A stretch of DNA of 64,000 nt from Williamsia herbipolensis (GTDB lineage: Bacteria > Actinomycetota > Actinomycetes > Mycobacteriales > Mycobacteriaceae): the NCBI RefSeq assembly GCF_000964005.1, contig NZ_JXYP01000020.1, positions 1-64,000 on the forward strand, read 5' to 3'. This document shows positions 51,358-60,229 of the stretch, piece by piece (the first letter of the stretch is position 1; every line of letters begins with the position of its first letter). A model generated the notes under the pieces. It had not been told where the DNA came from and did not search any database. It was given only the letters and a program-made list of their open reading frames with translations. The position numbers and the translations under genes are program-made.

Positions 51358-52469
51358 CGCATCTCCTTGATGAGGCCCATGCAGGCGTAGGCGAGGTCGT
51401 CGACGACCTCGATCGGAACGTCCCGGCTCTGCGCCAGGGCGAAGATGTGGCGCAGTTCGGGCGCGTCGGGGTCGCGGACGAGAACCCGCCAGGGCACACG
51501 CCGCAGCAGTACCCGGGTCGTCTCTCCGACACCGGGTTTGACGAAGTTGACCGAACTGATGCCGTACCGCTGCGCGATCTCGGCCACCGACCGCCACCCG
51601 GTCCACGTCGGTGTCCGATCCGAGCCCTGCACCGACGCGACGGCGTCGTCCACCCCCGCGGCGACGGCGTCATAGCGTCCGGACACCGTGTCCAGCAACA
51701 GGTTCGACACATCCGAGTCGGCGAGGTCGGCGTAGAACTTCGCACCGTGGTAGTCCCGCGGACCGATCAGGTCGGCGTTGAGCACGGTGCGCGAGACCAG
51801 GCCGGACACTGTCGAGTTCAGGCACGCCGAGGCGATGAGGAAGTCCTCACGCGTGCCGAAGGTCCGCACGCAGTGGCCGGGGTCGGCGAGCACCGCGAGG
51901 TCGGGGTCGAAACGCGGTCCACCGCCGGCGGCGACGACCTCGAGCGCCGCGGCGAGCTCTTTCGCGATCGCGCCCTTGCCCGTCCATCCGTCGACGAAGA
52001 CCACCGACGCCGGATCGTGATGAGCCGCGATGTGTTCCAGGGCGACGGGATCGATCCCGCGGTCGCGGACGATCGACACGGCGTAGTGCGGGAGGTCGAG
52101 ACCGTGTCGGTGTCGGGCCCAGCGGCGCATCAGGATCCCGATCGGGGTTCCGGCCCGTGCCAGCGACGCGAACACGATGTCGTGACCGCGTTCGGCCAGG
52201 ACGAGTTCGGTGACGACCGCGACGGCGGTCGCGAGGGTGTCGGCGGTGTCGGCCAGCACGGTCGCGAACAGTTCGCGGTAGGCGGCATCCGGTTGGAACT
52301 CGACGGGCAGTGATTCGGCGTAGTGCGCGGTGCCGGCCTGGATCGCCCTCTCGCGCTGGGTGATGTCGGCCTCGAGTTCGCGGTCGGAGAGGTCGGTGAG
52401 CAACCAGGCCACGTCGTCGGCGGCGTAACTGCCGAAGGTCGGTCCGTACAGCGGATCCGGTGTCGTCAC
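51354..52469 (-). CDS. StiP-family (Ter-associated cysteine-protease-like/PELOTA) protein
   Basis: This 371-residue protein matches the StiP-type family found in Ter operons (annotated as cysteine protease StiP, with a C-terminal PELOTA-like RNA-binding region). Conserved stretches include SLARAGTPIGILMRRW, HYAVSIVRDRGID, VFVDGWTGKGAI and a C-terminal SVNFVKPGVGETTRVLLRR. VFVDGWTGKG resembles a phosphoribosyltransferase PRPP loop, so a PRTase-like activity is also possible. GTG 52469 overlaps the upstream gene's stop by four bases. Confidence 0.8.
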   Translation of the reverse strand: MTTPDPLYGPTFGSYAADDVAWLLTDLSDRELEADITQRERAIQAGTAHYAESLPVEFQPDAAYRELFATVLADTADTLATAVAVVTELVLAERGHDIVFASLARAGTPIGILMRRWARHRHGLDLPHYAVSIVRDRGIDPVALEHIAAHHDPASVVFVDGWTGKGAIAKELAAALEVVAAGGGPRFDPDLAVLADPGHCVRTFGTREDFLIASACLNSTVSGLVSRTVLNADLIGPRDYHGAKFYADLADSDVSNLLLDTVSGRYDAVAAGVDDAVASVQGSDRTPTWTGWRSVAEIAQRYGISSVNFVKPGVGETTRVLLRRVPWRVLVRDPDAPELRHIFALAQSRDVPIEVVDDLAYACMGLIKEMR

Positions 52470-53749
52470 GAATCGCTCCGGGCTCGCGCGAGTGCGACGA
52501 AATCGGTGGCGCCGACGACGGCGACGAGCAGCGCACGCCCCGCCCCCGTGAGAGCCGCGACCACTCCGTCGGGGGACATCAGCTCCGCGGTGTCGGCGGG
52601 GGTGTCGACCACCAGCACCCGTTGGGTCCCGGGCTCGCCGGCGGCGGCGTTGTAGAGGTGTCGTCGCGTCGCCTCGCCCGACCATCGCGCCTCCGGGGCG
52701 AGGAACTCCATCCCGTGACGCAGGGGATAGCCGGGGTGGTCGAACACATGGGCCGGCGACCGTGTCGTCGTCTGCGAGCGCGCATCCCAGCCACGCTGCT
52801 CCAGGTCGGCGGCGATGCGCAGCGGGAGGTACATCAGTTCCTCGTGCCCGATCACCACCACCGGTGCTTCGGCGTCGAGGCGTTCGGCGAGGGCGTCGGC
52901 AGCCAGTCGGACGTGGTCGGCGAACGCGGGCTCGTCGCCCACGAGGAAGCCGTGCCTGCCACCGTCGGGCACCGACGCCGACCAGGGGATCACGACGGTG
53001 TCGACCGGACCCGACGGTGCGCCCGCCGCACGCGGCGACGCATCGGGTGCGGGAAGGGCGAGGACGCGGTCGACCAGATCGGCGGGGATCTCGGCCCGCC
53101 CACGAGCCAGGCTGACGAACGCGACGTCGACACCGAGGTCGCGGGCGGCGGCGGCGCACCGAGCCCGGTCGTCGTCGGAACGCATGTCGACCAGCGACGC
53201 CACCACGTAGACCTCGCGGGGGACCACCGCCTGCAGCGACGCGATCGCGTCGAGAGCGGTGTCGCCGGTGGATATCTCGTCGTCGACGAGCACGAGCGGA
53301 CCGGGCCCTGCGATCAGGTCCGCGTCGGTGGGGGAGATCCTGTGGTCGGTCGCGTGGGAGTGGCCCTCGGTGAACGTCGCGAACACCGGTGTCTGCGGAT
53401 GTGTCCGCCGGGTGGAGTGCAGGTAGACCGCCGCCGCCATCCGGTGCGCCACGCAGTGACCGAGACCTGTTGCGGTCTCGGCGAACCCGAACACCGTCAT
53501 GTCGGTGTCGAGGCCCCTCCGGGACAGCTCGGCGGTCGCGAGATCGGCGAGGTCGTCGGCCGCACGCAGGATCGCCGAGGGTGCGACCGGGATGTGCTTG
53601 CCCAGCACCGTCGACACCCACAGGTGCGCCCGGCGCGGGTTGCGGCGAAGACCCGGCACGATCAGCTCGTCGACGGTGTGGCCGCCCGAGGACTCCACGT
53701 GGTGTGCGCGGAGCCCCAGGTGAGCCTCGACCCACCACCGATCGCTCAC
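52466..53749 (-). CDS. Ter-associated phosphoribosyltransferase with TRSP domain
   Basis: The 427-residue protein has an N-terminal type-I phosphoribosyltransferase domain with the PRPP loop LVLVDDEISTGDT at 152-164, related to orotate PRTase, and a C-terminal TRSP domain (from about 255) including VVVIGHEELMYLPLRIA. In Ter clusters such enzymes are proposed to build a nucleoside-like product. The base acceptor is unknown. The GTG at 53749 overlaps the CitE-like gene's stop by four bases; longer frames upstream are shadows. Confidence 0.85.
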   Translation of the reverse strand: MSDRWWVEAHLGLRAHHVESSGGHTVDELIVPGLRRNPRRAHLWVSTVLGKHIPVAPSAILRAADDLADLATAELSRRGLDTDMTVFGFAETATGLGHCVAHRMAAAVYLHSTRRTHPQTPVFATFTEGHSHATDHRISPTDADLIAGPGPLVLVDDEISTGDTALDAIASLQAVVPREVYVVASLVDMRSDDDRARCAAAARDLGVDVAFVSLARGRAEIPADLVDRVLALPAPDASPRAAGAPSGPVDTVVIPWSASVPDGGRHGFLVGDEPAFADHVRLAADALAERLDAEAPVVVIGHEELMYLPLRIAADLEQRGWDARSQTTTRSPAHVFDHPGYPLRHGMEFLAPEARWSGEATRRHLYNAAAGEPGTQRVLVVDTPADTAELMSPDGVVAALTGAGRALLVAVVGATDFVALARARSDS

Positions 53750-55011
53750 CGGTCCACCACGGCCGTCAGCAGTTCGATGACCCCGACCTCGGGGCGGGTC
53801 ACCCCGAACACCGTCGCCCGGGTCAACGTCCGGATCGCCCAGTTGCGGTGCGGTCGACGCTCGTTCATCTTGTTGCGGTACTCCGACGGCAGCACACCAC
53901 CGACGTCGGCGGCCGGCGTGCCCACGGCGTCGACGGCGTCGGTGACCGACTGTGTGGCCCCGCCGGCACCGACGTCGGCGAGGTCTCGCTCGGAGATGTT
54001 GAGAACGGCGAGGGCGTCGACGAACTCCTCGTGCGACACCGCGCAGACCGAGTGGACGACGTTGACGTGGGTGGGGTGGATGACGGTCTTGCCCTGGAGG
54101 CCGTTGGCGCGGTCGAGCACGAGCTCCCGCAGCAGCCCGTCGAGATCCCGGCTGACCAGGCGGTTGCGGAACCGTACCGCGTCGATCTCCCGAAACGGAG
54201 TGTTGCGCAACAGCGGTCGGAACATGCGTTCGTGTGCGTTGTAGTACTCCCACACCGGACCGGTGATGATGAACCCCGTGCCGTCGCGACGCCCGAGCAC
54301 GTTGACGATCGACGCGATGACCGACGCGACCGGGTGGACGTCGTAAATGGTGAGGTCGGGATCGCGACGGATGCCGAACGCGCCGCTGAGGTCGGTCGCG
54401 CCGATCCGCACCGCGAGGATCACCGATCGGTACGCGTCGAGCAGCTCGGCGATGGCGTGCAGCTCCTCGGATCGGGTCTCGAGGTGCAGGACCCGTGGGG
54501 TCTCGATGATCGGCATCGCCCGCAGCCGGTGGGGGCGGGTGGTGTTGGCCGCCACGATCGGGTCGAGGAACGACCGACCGGTGTCGGCGGAGAACTTCGG
54601 CAGGACGAACCCGGCGAGCGTGTCGGTGTCGGCGGCGATCGCGTCGAGGACCTCGTCGATCTGTCCGGGGTGACGCACGCGCACGAAGACCATCGGCACC
54701 GACGGCCGCGCCGACAACGCGTCGAGCGTCGACACGATCGCGGCGACGCCCGACTGCACGTCCTCGTCGGGGACGGCGTCCTCGAGATCGATCACCACCG
54801 ACACCGAGCCGGCGGCACCGGCGCGCACGATGAGGTCGGCGAGATTGTCGCGCACGGCGGGGATGTACAGCGTCGCCCCCAGCGCGGTGGACACGAGATC
54901 GACGTCGCCGTCGATCGCGACCGCACGAGGACGTCGGTGGAACAGGCGCTCGGATTCCGACGACGACAGCATCGGGAAGTGGGTGACGGTGCGGTGACCG
55001 GCCGCGTTCAC
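53746..55011 (-). CDS. HpcH/HpaI-CitE-like aldolase/lyase of the Ter cluster
   Basis: This 421-residue protein has the PEP-utiliser TIM-barrel fold of citrate-lyase beta subunits and HpcH/HpaI aldolases. Visible parts are LYIPAVRDNLADLI, VVIDLEDAVPDED (74 on, acidic metal ligands), FVRVR, VLPKFSADTG and MPIIETPRV. It probably makes or breaks a C-C bond in the Ter-linked pathway. The C-terminal 90 residues extend past the barrel. The GTG start overlaps the stop of the upstream unknown gene by four bases. Confidence 0.85.
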   Translation of the reverse strand: MNAAGHRTVTHFPMLSSSESERLFHRRPRAVAIDGDVDLVSTALGATLYIPAVRDNLADLIVRAGAAGSVSVVIDLEDAVPDEDVQSGVAAIVSTLDALSARPSVPMVFVRVRHPGQIDEVLDAIAADTDTLAGFVLPKFSADTGRSFLDPIVAANTTRPHRLRAMPIIETPRVLHLETRSEELHAIAELLDAYRSVILAVRIGATDLSGAFGIRRDPDLTIYDVHPVASVIASIVNVLGRRDGTGFIITGPVWEYYNAHERMFRPLLRNTPFREIDAVRFRNRLVSRDLDGLLRELVLDRANGLQGKTVIHPTHVNVVHSVCAVSHEEFVDALAVLNISERDLADVGAGGATQSVTDAVDAVGTPAADVGGVLPSEYRNKMNERRPHRNWAIRTLTRATVFGVTRPEVGVIELLTAVVDR

Positions 55012-56240
55012 CGGCGCCCCTCGCCCTTCATCTTCGCGACCGTCTCGGCGACGAACCCTGACACCGAGGTCAGCTCCTGCACGTAACCCCAGTAGTCGGG
55101 GTGCGTGCCGACCAGCGCCGCGGTGGCACGTTCGACACGCGCCGCGGCGGCATCGAGCACCGACCCCCAGCGCGGGACCAGGCGGCGGTCGACCGCCAGG
55201 AGTTGAGCGTCACGGATGGCGAAACGGACGTCGGCCTCGAGGCGACGCGGGTCGGCCCGCACGTCGCGCAGCAGCGCGAGGCGGTCGGTGACGCCGTCGA
55301 CGAACCCCTCGGCGTCGGCGAGGCGACCGCGGGCCGACGCGACGCGCTCGGCGGCGGCATCGGGGTCACCGGCGAGCAGCTCGGTCGCGGCGTCGATGAA
55401 GTGGTCGGCCGATCGGAGTGCCTCGTCCCCGCGGCGGTCGTCGCCGACCAGATCCTCCGAGCAGGCCGTAGAGAACTCCCGGAGCAGAGCCGAATACGCC
55501 TGGGGGAGTCGCTGGGCGCGGGTGGCGACCGCCGACCGGCGGGTCCGCACCGAGGCCAGGGCCCTGCGGACCTCCTCGGCGCGACCGGGCGCCTCCACCA
55601 CCGCCGCACGCAGGTCGGCGACCGCCGAGGCGAGATCGGCGGTGGCGTTGTGGATCACCGATGACTCGCCGGCTGTGCGCGCACGGTCGAAGGCGTCGCG
55701 AGCGCGGGCGTGCTCGGCCACGGCGGCCCGGATCGACGAGTAGTCCCGCAGATGCGGGTCGAGCGCCCCGACCGCGTCGACCGCGGCGTCCGACGCCCGC
55801 GCGGTCGCCCCCGCCTGATCGGGGACGGCGGCACGTACGGCCCGGGCGTTCTCGATGGCGGTGGAGTGCGCGGTGTAGAAGCGATCGAGGTCGGCGATGG
55901 CGGTGCGCAGCGCCTCGGAGCACTGCCGGTACTCGGTCTCCGACACCAGGCCCGTCCCGGCGGCCGGGAGCTCGGTCGACTGCCCGCTCAGCCGCAGATA
56001 CCAGTCGATGGAGGCGTAGACCGACGCGCGGACCGGCTCGAACTCCCGGGTCAGGGAGCGATCGGTCGCGAGGTCGGCGGCGGCGTCGACACCCTCGGCG
56101 ATGATGGACAGCCGCTGGTCGAGTGCGAGGAAGTCGCGGACCATCGCCTCGCGGGGTCCGTCGAGGGGCGCGGGCGCGGTCGATCGCGGCGTGGGGGTGC
56201 CGCCCGCACGCGGAGCGCGTCGAAACCAGCCACTGACCAC
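55008..56240 (-). CDS. Unknown 410-aa helical protein heading the Ter enzyme operon
   Basis: I do not recognise this protein. It is soluble, almost entirely helical and Ala/Arg/Glu/Asp-rich, with long heptad-like stretches (about 130-260) that could form coiled coils. There is no Cys motif, signal peptide or membrane span. It is the first gene of a chain in which each following gene overlaps the last by four bases, so it is likely needed by the same pathway, perhaps as a scaffold. GTG start. TelA is a possible analogue by role, but I cannot show homology. Confidence 0.7.
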   Translation of the reverse strand: MVSGWFRRAPRAGGTPTPRSTAPAPLDGPREAMVRDFLALDQRLSIIAEGVDAAADLATDRSLTREFEPVRASVYASIDWYLRLSGQSTELPAAGTGLVSETEYRQCSEALRTAIADLDRFYTAHSTAIENARAVRAAVPDQAGATARASDAAVDAVGALDPHLRDYSSIRAAVAEHARARDAFDRARTAGESSVIHNATADLASAVADLRAAVVEAPGRAEEVRRALASVRTRRSAVATRAQRLPQAYSALLREFSTACSEDLVGDDRRGDEALRSADHFIDAATELLAGDPDAAAERVASARGRLADAEGFVDGVTDRLALLRDVRADPRRLEADVRFAIRDAQLLAVDRRLVPRWGSVLDAAAARVERATAALVGTHPDYWGYVQELTSVSGFVAETVAKMKGEGRR

Positions 56241-56365
56241 GAGCGCGATCGTACTGGCCCGTCCGTTTCGACACGTCCCGCCGTACGCGGGCGGCGCTCG
56301 GGAACGCCACGCGCATGCCGTCCGTTGCCCCGGTGGATCCCTCGCACGGTTTGTCGGATCTCACG

Positions 56366-56371
56366 TACGGT
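56366..56371 (+). promoter_or_regulatory. Predicted -10 element for terD
   Basis: TACGGT would start transcription near 56379, giving a leader of about 28 bases with the Shine-Dalgarno AAAGGGA. The intergenic region (166 bases) also carries the divergent enzyme operon's promoter, which I could not locate. Confidence 0.35.
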
Positions 56372-56406
56372 TACCCACAGAATGACCACTGAAGAAAGGG
56401 ACTGAC

Positions 56407-56982
56407 ATGGGCGTCAGCTTGAGCAAGGGCGGCAACGTTTCTCTCACCAAGGAGGCACCGAACCTCACGGCGGTGTCGGTGGGTCTGGGCTGGGACATCC
56501 GCACCACCACCGGTACCGATTTCGACCTCGACGCCAGTGCGATCGCCGCCGGCACCGACAAGAAGGTGTTGTCGGACAAGCACTTCGTCTTCTTCAACAA
56601 CCTGACCTCCCCCGACGGCTCCATCGAGCACCTCGGCGACAACCTCACCGGTGAGGGCGAGGGCGATGACGAGGTCATCAAGGTCAACCTCTCGGCGGTG
56701 CCGCCGGAGGTCGACTCCATCGTCTTCCCCGTCTCGATCTACGACGCAGACTCGCGGTCGCAGTCGTTCGGTCAGGTCCGCAACGCGTTCATCCGCGTGG
56801 TCGACCAGTCCAACAGCAAGGAGCTCGCGCGCTACGACCTCTCCGAAGACGCCTCCACCGAGACGGCCATGGTCTTCGGTGAGCTCTACCGCTCGGGATC
56901 GGAATGGAAGTTCCGTGCGGTCGGCCAGGGGTATGCCTCGGGACTCGCCGGGATCGCACGCGACTACGGTGTGAACGTCTGA
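56407..56982 (+). CDS. terD: TerD family calcium-binding stress protein
   Basis: TerD proteins are cytoplasmic or membrane-peripheral Ca2+-binding proteins tied to tellurite, phage and envelope-stress tolerance. The 191-residue protein is the canonical length and keeps all calcium-site motifs: GLGWD at 26-30, FDLDASA at 39-45 and [13 protein letters not shown] at 77-89. AAAGGGA precedes the ATG. The DUF475/TerC gene follows after 31 bases, forming a TerD-TerC pair divergent from the enzyme operon. Confidence 0.94.
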   Translation: MGVSLSKGGNVSLTKEAPNLTAVSVGLGWDIRTTTGTDFDLDASAIAAGTDKKVLSDKHFVFFNNLTSPDGSIEHLGDNLTGEGEGDDEVIKVNLSAVPPEVDSIVFPVSIYDADSRSQSFGQVRNAFIRVVDQSNSKELARYDLSEDASTETAMVFGELYRSGSEWKFRAVGQGYASGLAGIARDYGVNV

Positions 56983-57013
56983 CACGCTAGCCCCCTTCGA
57001 AAGGCTTCCCCTC

Positions 57014-58168
57014 GTGGTTGTTCGCACCTTCGGGATCTCGATCCTGGTGACCATCGCCTCTCTGGTGGTGGCGTTCATCTACGGCAGCTGGGAAGCGGTG
57101 GCACTGTGCGCCATCCTCGGTGTGCTCGAGGTCTCGCTCTCCTTCGACAACGCGGTCATCAACGCGACCGTGCTCGAGAAGATGAGCGAGTTCTGGCAGA
57201 AGATGTTCCTCACGGTCGGCATCATCATCGCCGTCTTCGGCATGCGGCTCCTGTTCCCGCTCGTGATCGTCTGGGTCACGGCGGGACTGGATCCGGTCCG
57301 GGCGTTCGATCTGGCGATGAACCCGCCCGCGGATGGCGCCGAGAACTTCGCCGACGGCAGCCCGAGCTACGAGAAGATCCTCACCGACGCCCATCCGCAG
57401 ATCGCCGCGTTCGGCGGGATGTTCCTGTTCATGCTGTTCCTGAACTTCATCCTCGCCGAACGCGACACCAAGTGGTTGTCGTGGTTCGAGAAGCCGTTGG
57501 CGGCGATCGGCAAGCTCGACGCGCTCTCGGTGATCATCGCCGGTGGCAGCCTGACGCTGGTCGCGGAGTTCCTCGCCGACGACCAGCACCGCGCGACGAT
57601 CATGATCGCCGGCGTGCTGGGCATGATCACCTACATCGCCGTCGACGGTCTCGGCTCGCTGTTCCACACCGAGCAACTCGAGGAAGACCACGAACGCGAT
57701 GTCGCGTCGCGGGCCGCCGGTGGGCCGTCGACCCTGGTGAAGGCGACCGGCAAGGCCGCGTTCTTCCTGTTCCTCTACCTCGAGGTGCTCGACGCGTCGT
57801 TCTCCTTCGACGGCGTCATCGGCGCGTTCGCGATCACCGCCGACCCGATCATCATCGCCCTCGGTCTCGGCTTCATCGGCGCGATGTTCGTGCGCTCGAT
57901 CACCGTGTTCCTGGTGCGACAGGGGACCCTCGCCGAGTACCGGTATCTCGAACACGGCGCCCACTGGGCGATCGGCGCCCTGTCGGTGATCCTGTTCATC
58001 TCGATCGAGTACCACATCAACGAGATCATCACCGGCCTCGTCGGCGTCGCGTTCATCGGTGCGGCCTTCATCAGCAGCGTGATCGCCAACCGACGCGAGG
58101 CGGGCGACGACACGACCCCGCCGGCCGCGGGTACCCCGGCGGGCGAGATGGCCACCGTCACCGAATGA
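57014..58168 (+). CDS. DUF475/TerC-family integral membrane protein
   Basis: This 384-residue membrane protein is in the DUF475 branch of the TerC superfamily. About nine helices are predicted. Two conserved acidic intramembrane motifs, LEVSLSFDNAVINA near 40-53 and LEVLDASFSFDGVIGA near 255-270, are the pseudo-symmetric TerC signature and may bind metal ions. TerC proteins are linked to manganese efflux or to metalation of exported proteins, and complex with TerD-type proteins has been proposed. The GTG follows AAAGG by nine bases. Confidence 0.9.
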   Translation: MVVRTFGISILVTIASLVVAFIYGSWEAVALCAILGVLEVSLSFDNAVINATVLEKMSEFWQKMFLTVGIIIAVFGMRLLFPLVIVWVTAGLDPVRAFDLAMNPPADGAENFADGSPSYEKILTDAHPQIAAFGGMFLFMLFLNFILAERDTKWLSWFEKPLAAIGKLDALSVIIAGGSLTLVAEFLADDQHRATIMIAGVLGMITYIAVDGLGSLFHTEQLEEDHERDVASRAAGGPSTLVKATGKAAFFLFLYLEVLDASFSFDGVIGAFAITADPIIIALGLGFIGAMFVRSITVFLVRQGTLAEYRYLEHGAHWAIGALSVILFISIEYHINEIITGLVGVAFIGAAFISSVIANRREAGDDTTPPAAGTPAGEMATVTE

Positions 58169-58213
58169 TTCGCCCCCTGTCGCATCGTCGGCAGGACCTC
58201 GTCGACGGGCGGG

Positions 58214-58219
58214 TACTGT
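58214..58219 (+). promoter_or_regulatory. Predicted -10 element for the ferredoxin reductase gene
   Basis: TACTGT lies in the 114-base gap after the TerC-family gene and would give a leader of about 57 bases with a GCAGGG Shine-Dalgarno. Confidence 0.3.
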
Positions 58220-58282
58220 GCTCTCGGGCCTCGGCGTCGGGGACCGATTCGTGAGCGGCCGAGCAGACGGGCAGGGATGGAC

Positions 58283-59395
58283 ATGGATCTGTTGAAGTGG
58301 AGTCGGCGGCCCGCCGCCGATGTCTCCGCGACGGCGCCCCAGGTGAACGTGATCCGCGGACTCGTCGCCCGGGCGACCACCCCGCTGTTGCCCGACGACT
58401 ACCTGCATCTGCTCAACCCGCTGTGGTCGGCGCGGGAGCTGCGCGGTCGGATCGTGGCCGTGACCCGGGAGACCACCGACACCGCGACCGTCGAGATCGA
58501 GACCGGGTGGGGTTTCTCCCACAACTATCAACCCGGCCAATACGTCGGCATCGGCCTCCAGATCGAGGGCCGCTGGCATTGGCGGTCGTACTCTCTGACC
58601 TCTATCGGGGCGACCCGCAAGAAGCGCATCACCATCACGGTGAAGGCCAACCCCGACGGCTTCCTCTCGACGCATCTCGTGGACGGCGTCGCGCCGGGGA
58701 CGGTCATCCGGCTCGCCGCCCCCAAGGGGGACTTCACGCTGCCGCATCCGGCCCCGCCGTCGATCCTCTTCATCACCGCAGGCAGCGGGATCACCCCGGT
58801 CATCTCCATGCTGCGCGGACTGCGGTCCCGCGGCGAGACCCCCGACATCGTCCACGTGCACTCGGCGCCGACCCGCGAGGACGTCATCTTTCTCGCCGAA
58901 CTCGAGGAGCTCGCCGCCGCCGGTGTCGGCTACACGCTCGACCTGCAGCTGACACGCACCATGGGCAAGGTCGACCTCGGACGGCTCGGCGACCGCGTCG
59001 CCGACTGGCAGACGCGATCGACCTGGGCGTGCGGGCCGATCGCGATGCTCGACGACGTCGAACGCACGTGGGGCGCCGCCGGACTCGGTGACAAGCTGCA
59101 CGTCGAGCGTTTCGCCATCGCCCGCACCGACAAGGGCGGCGAAGGCGGCACGGTCACGTTCACCCGGTCGGACCGATCACTGGAGATCGACGGCGCGACA
59201 ACGCTCCTCGAAGCGGGCGAGAGCCAGGGTGTGCAGATGCCGTTCGGGTGCCGGATGGGCATCTGCCAGAGCTGTGTGGTGCAGCTGACCGGGGGCTACA
59301 CCCGGGATCTGCGCAACGGGACCGAGAGTCGCGAGGGCGACCGTATCCAGACCTGCATCAGCACCGTCTCGGGCGAGTGCACCATCGACCTGTGA
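58283..59395 (+). CDS. Ferredoxin-NADP-type reductase with C-terminal [2Fe-2S] domain
   Basis: The 370-residue protein combines an FAD domain (WHWRSYSLTS near 95), an NAD(P)H domain (FITAGSGITPVISML) and a plant-type ferredoxin with the ligands C-R-M-G-I-C-Q-S-C and a final IQTC. It resembles Rv3230c, electron donor to the stearoyl-CoA desaturase DesA3, but no desaturase lies next to it. ATG 58283 is preferred to 58277 because the GCAGGG site is then six bases away. Its stop overlaps the cyclase gene. Confidence 0.88.
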   Translation: MDLLKWSRRPAADVSATAPQVNVIRGLVARATTPLLPDDYLHLLNPLWSARELRGRIVAVTRETTDTATVEIETGWGFSHNYQPGQYVGIGLQIEGRWHWRSYSLTSIGATRKKRITITVKANPDGFLSTHLVDGVAPGTVIRLAAPKGDFTLPHPAPPSILFITAGSGITPVISMLRGLRSRGETPDIVHVHSAPTREDVIFLAELEELAAAGVGYTLDLQLTRTMGKVDLGRLGDRVADWQTRSTWACGPIAMLDDVERTWGAAGLGDKLHVERFAIARTDKGGEGGTVTFTRSDRSLEIDGATTLLEAGESQGVQMPFGCRMGICQSCVVQLTGGYTRDLRNGTESREGDRIQTCISTVSGECTIDL

Positions 59396-60201
59396 CCCCA
59401 CGAGACAAGCGCAGCCCCGGGCGGTCGGTCGTCGACGCCCTGCAGTCGGCGCGTCGGTGGGCATCACGGGTCAACCGCACCGACTCGGTGGTGCGCGCCG
59501 CACGCACCGCGCGCCAGGTCGCGCCCGGCGACCTCCCGATCCTCGAGGTCTCGAGCAACCCGACGCGTCGTAGCGACCGCATCGCGCGGCTCATCGGCGA
59601 GGCCGGTGCCGAGGAACCCAGCGCTCTGAAGGAGCTCGGTCTCACCGCGGTGCAGCTGTGGCAGGCGATCGGCGCCCGGCGCGCGCCCACCGAGACACCC
59701 AGCGAGTTCGTCACCATCCTCTTCACCGACCTCGTCGGTTTCTCCACCTGGGCGCTGGCCGCCGGCGACGACAGGGTCCTCACACTGCTGCGGCAGGTCA
59801 ACGCGGCCACCGACGAGGTGGTCACCCGACGCAACGGACGTGTGGTCAAGTCCCTCGGCGACGGCACGATGGCGGTGTTCGTCGACGGCGCCGACGCGAT
59901 CGAGGCGGCTCACGAGGCGTGCGTCGCCGTCAGCGCGATCACCGTCGACGGCTATCGTCCGGCTCTGCGCGCCGGGCTGCACACCGGCAAGCCCCGCAGG
60001 GAGGGCGATGACTACCTCGGCGTCGACGTCAACATCGCCGCCCGCGTGGCCGACGCGGCGGCCGGGGGAGAGGTGCTCGCCACCAGTTCCACCCTGGATG
60101 CGACACGCGCGGACAAATACATCATGCGCCGCAGGCGTTTTCGCGCCAAGGGCGCGCCCCGCGACCTGATCGTCTACGCGGTCGTGCCGAGGTACGAGTA
60201 G
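59392..60201 (+). CDS. Class III adenylate/guanylate cyclase
   Basis: The 269-residue protein has an N-terminal region of about 100 residues (basic start, then a helical segment of the kind found in actinobacterial cyclases) and a complete class III catalytic domain. Visible residues are metal-binding D113 (FTDLVGFS) and D157 (LGDG), substrate-binding K153 and D212, and transition-state N214 and R218 (DVNIAAR). It should be active, probably making cAMP. The GTG overlaps the ferredoxin reductase stop by four bases, so redox and cAMP genes are co-expressed. Confidence 0.88.
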   Translation: MTPRDKRSPGRSVVDALQSARRWASRVNRTDSVVRAARTARQVAPGDLPILEVSSNPTRRSDRIARLIGEAGAEEPSALKELGLTAVQLWQAIGARRAPTETPSEFVTILFTDLVGFSTWALAAGDDRVLTLLRQVNAATDEVVTRRNGRVVKSLGDGTMAVFVDGADAIEAAHEACVAVSAITVDGYRPALRAGLHTGKPRREGDDYLGVDVNIAARVADAAAGGEVLATSSTLDATRADKYIMRRRRFRAKGAPRDLIVYAVVPRYE

Positions 60202-60229
60202 ATCGTCGCCCGACTGATCGCCGGCATCC

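Noticed and set aside
56351-56371. Possible PafBC-type promoter (TTGTC...TANNNT) before terD
   Set aside because: The spacing between TTGTCG and TACGGT is 9 bases, while my recollection of the motif requires about 11, and the intervening bases do not match.
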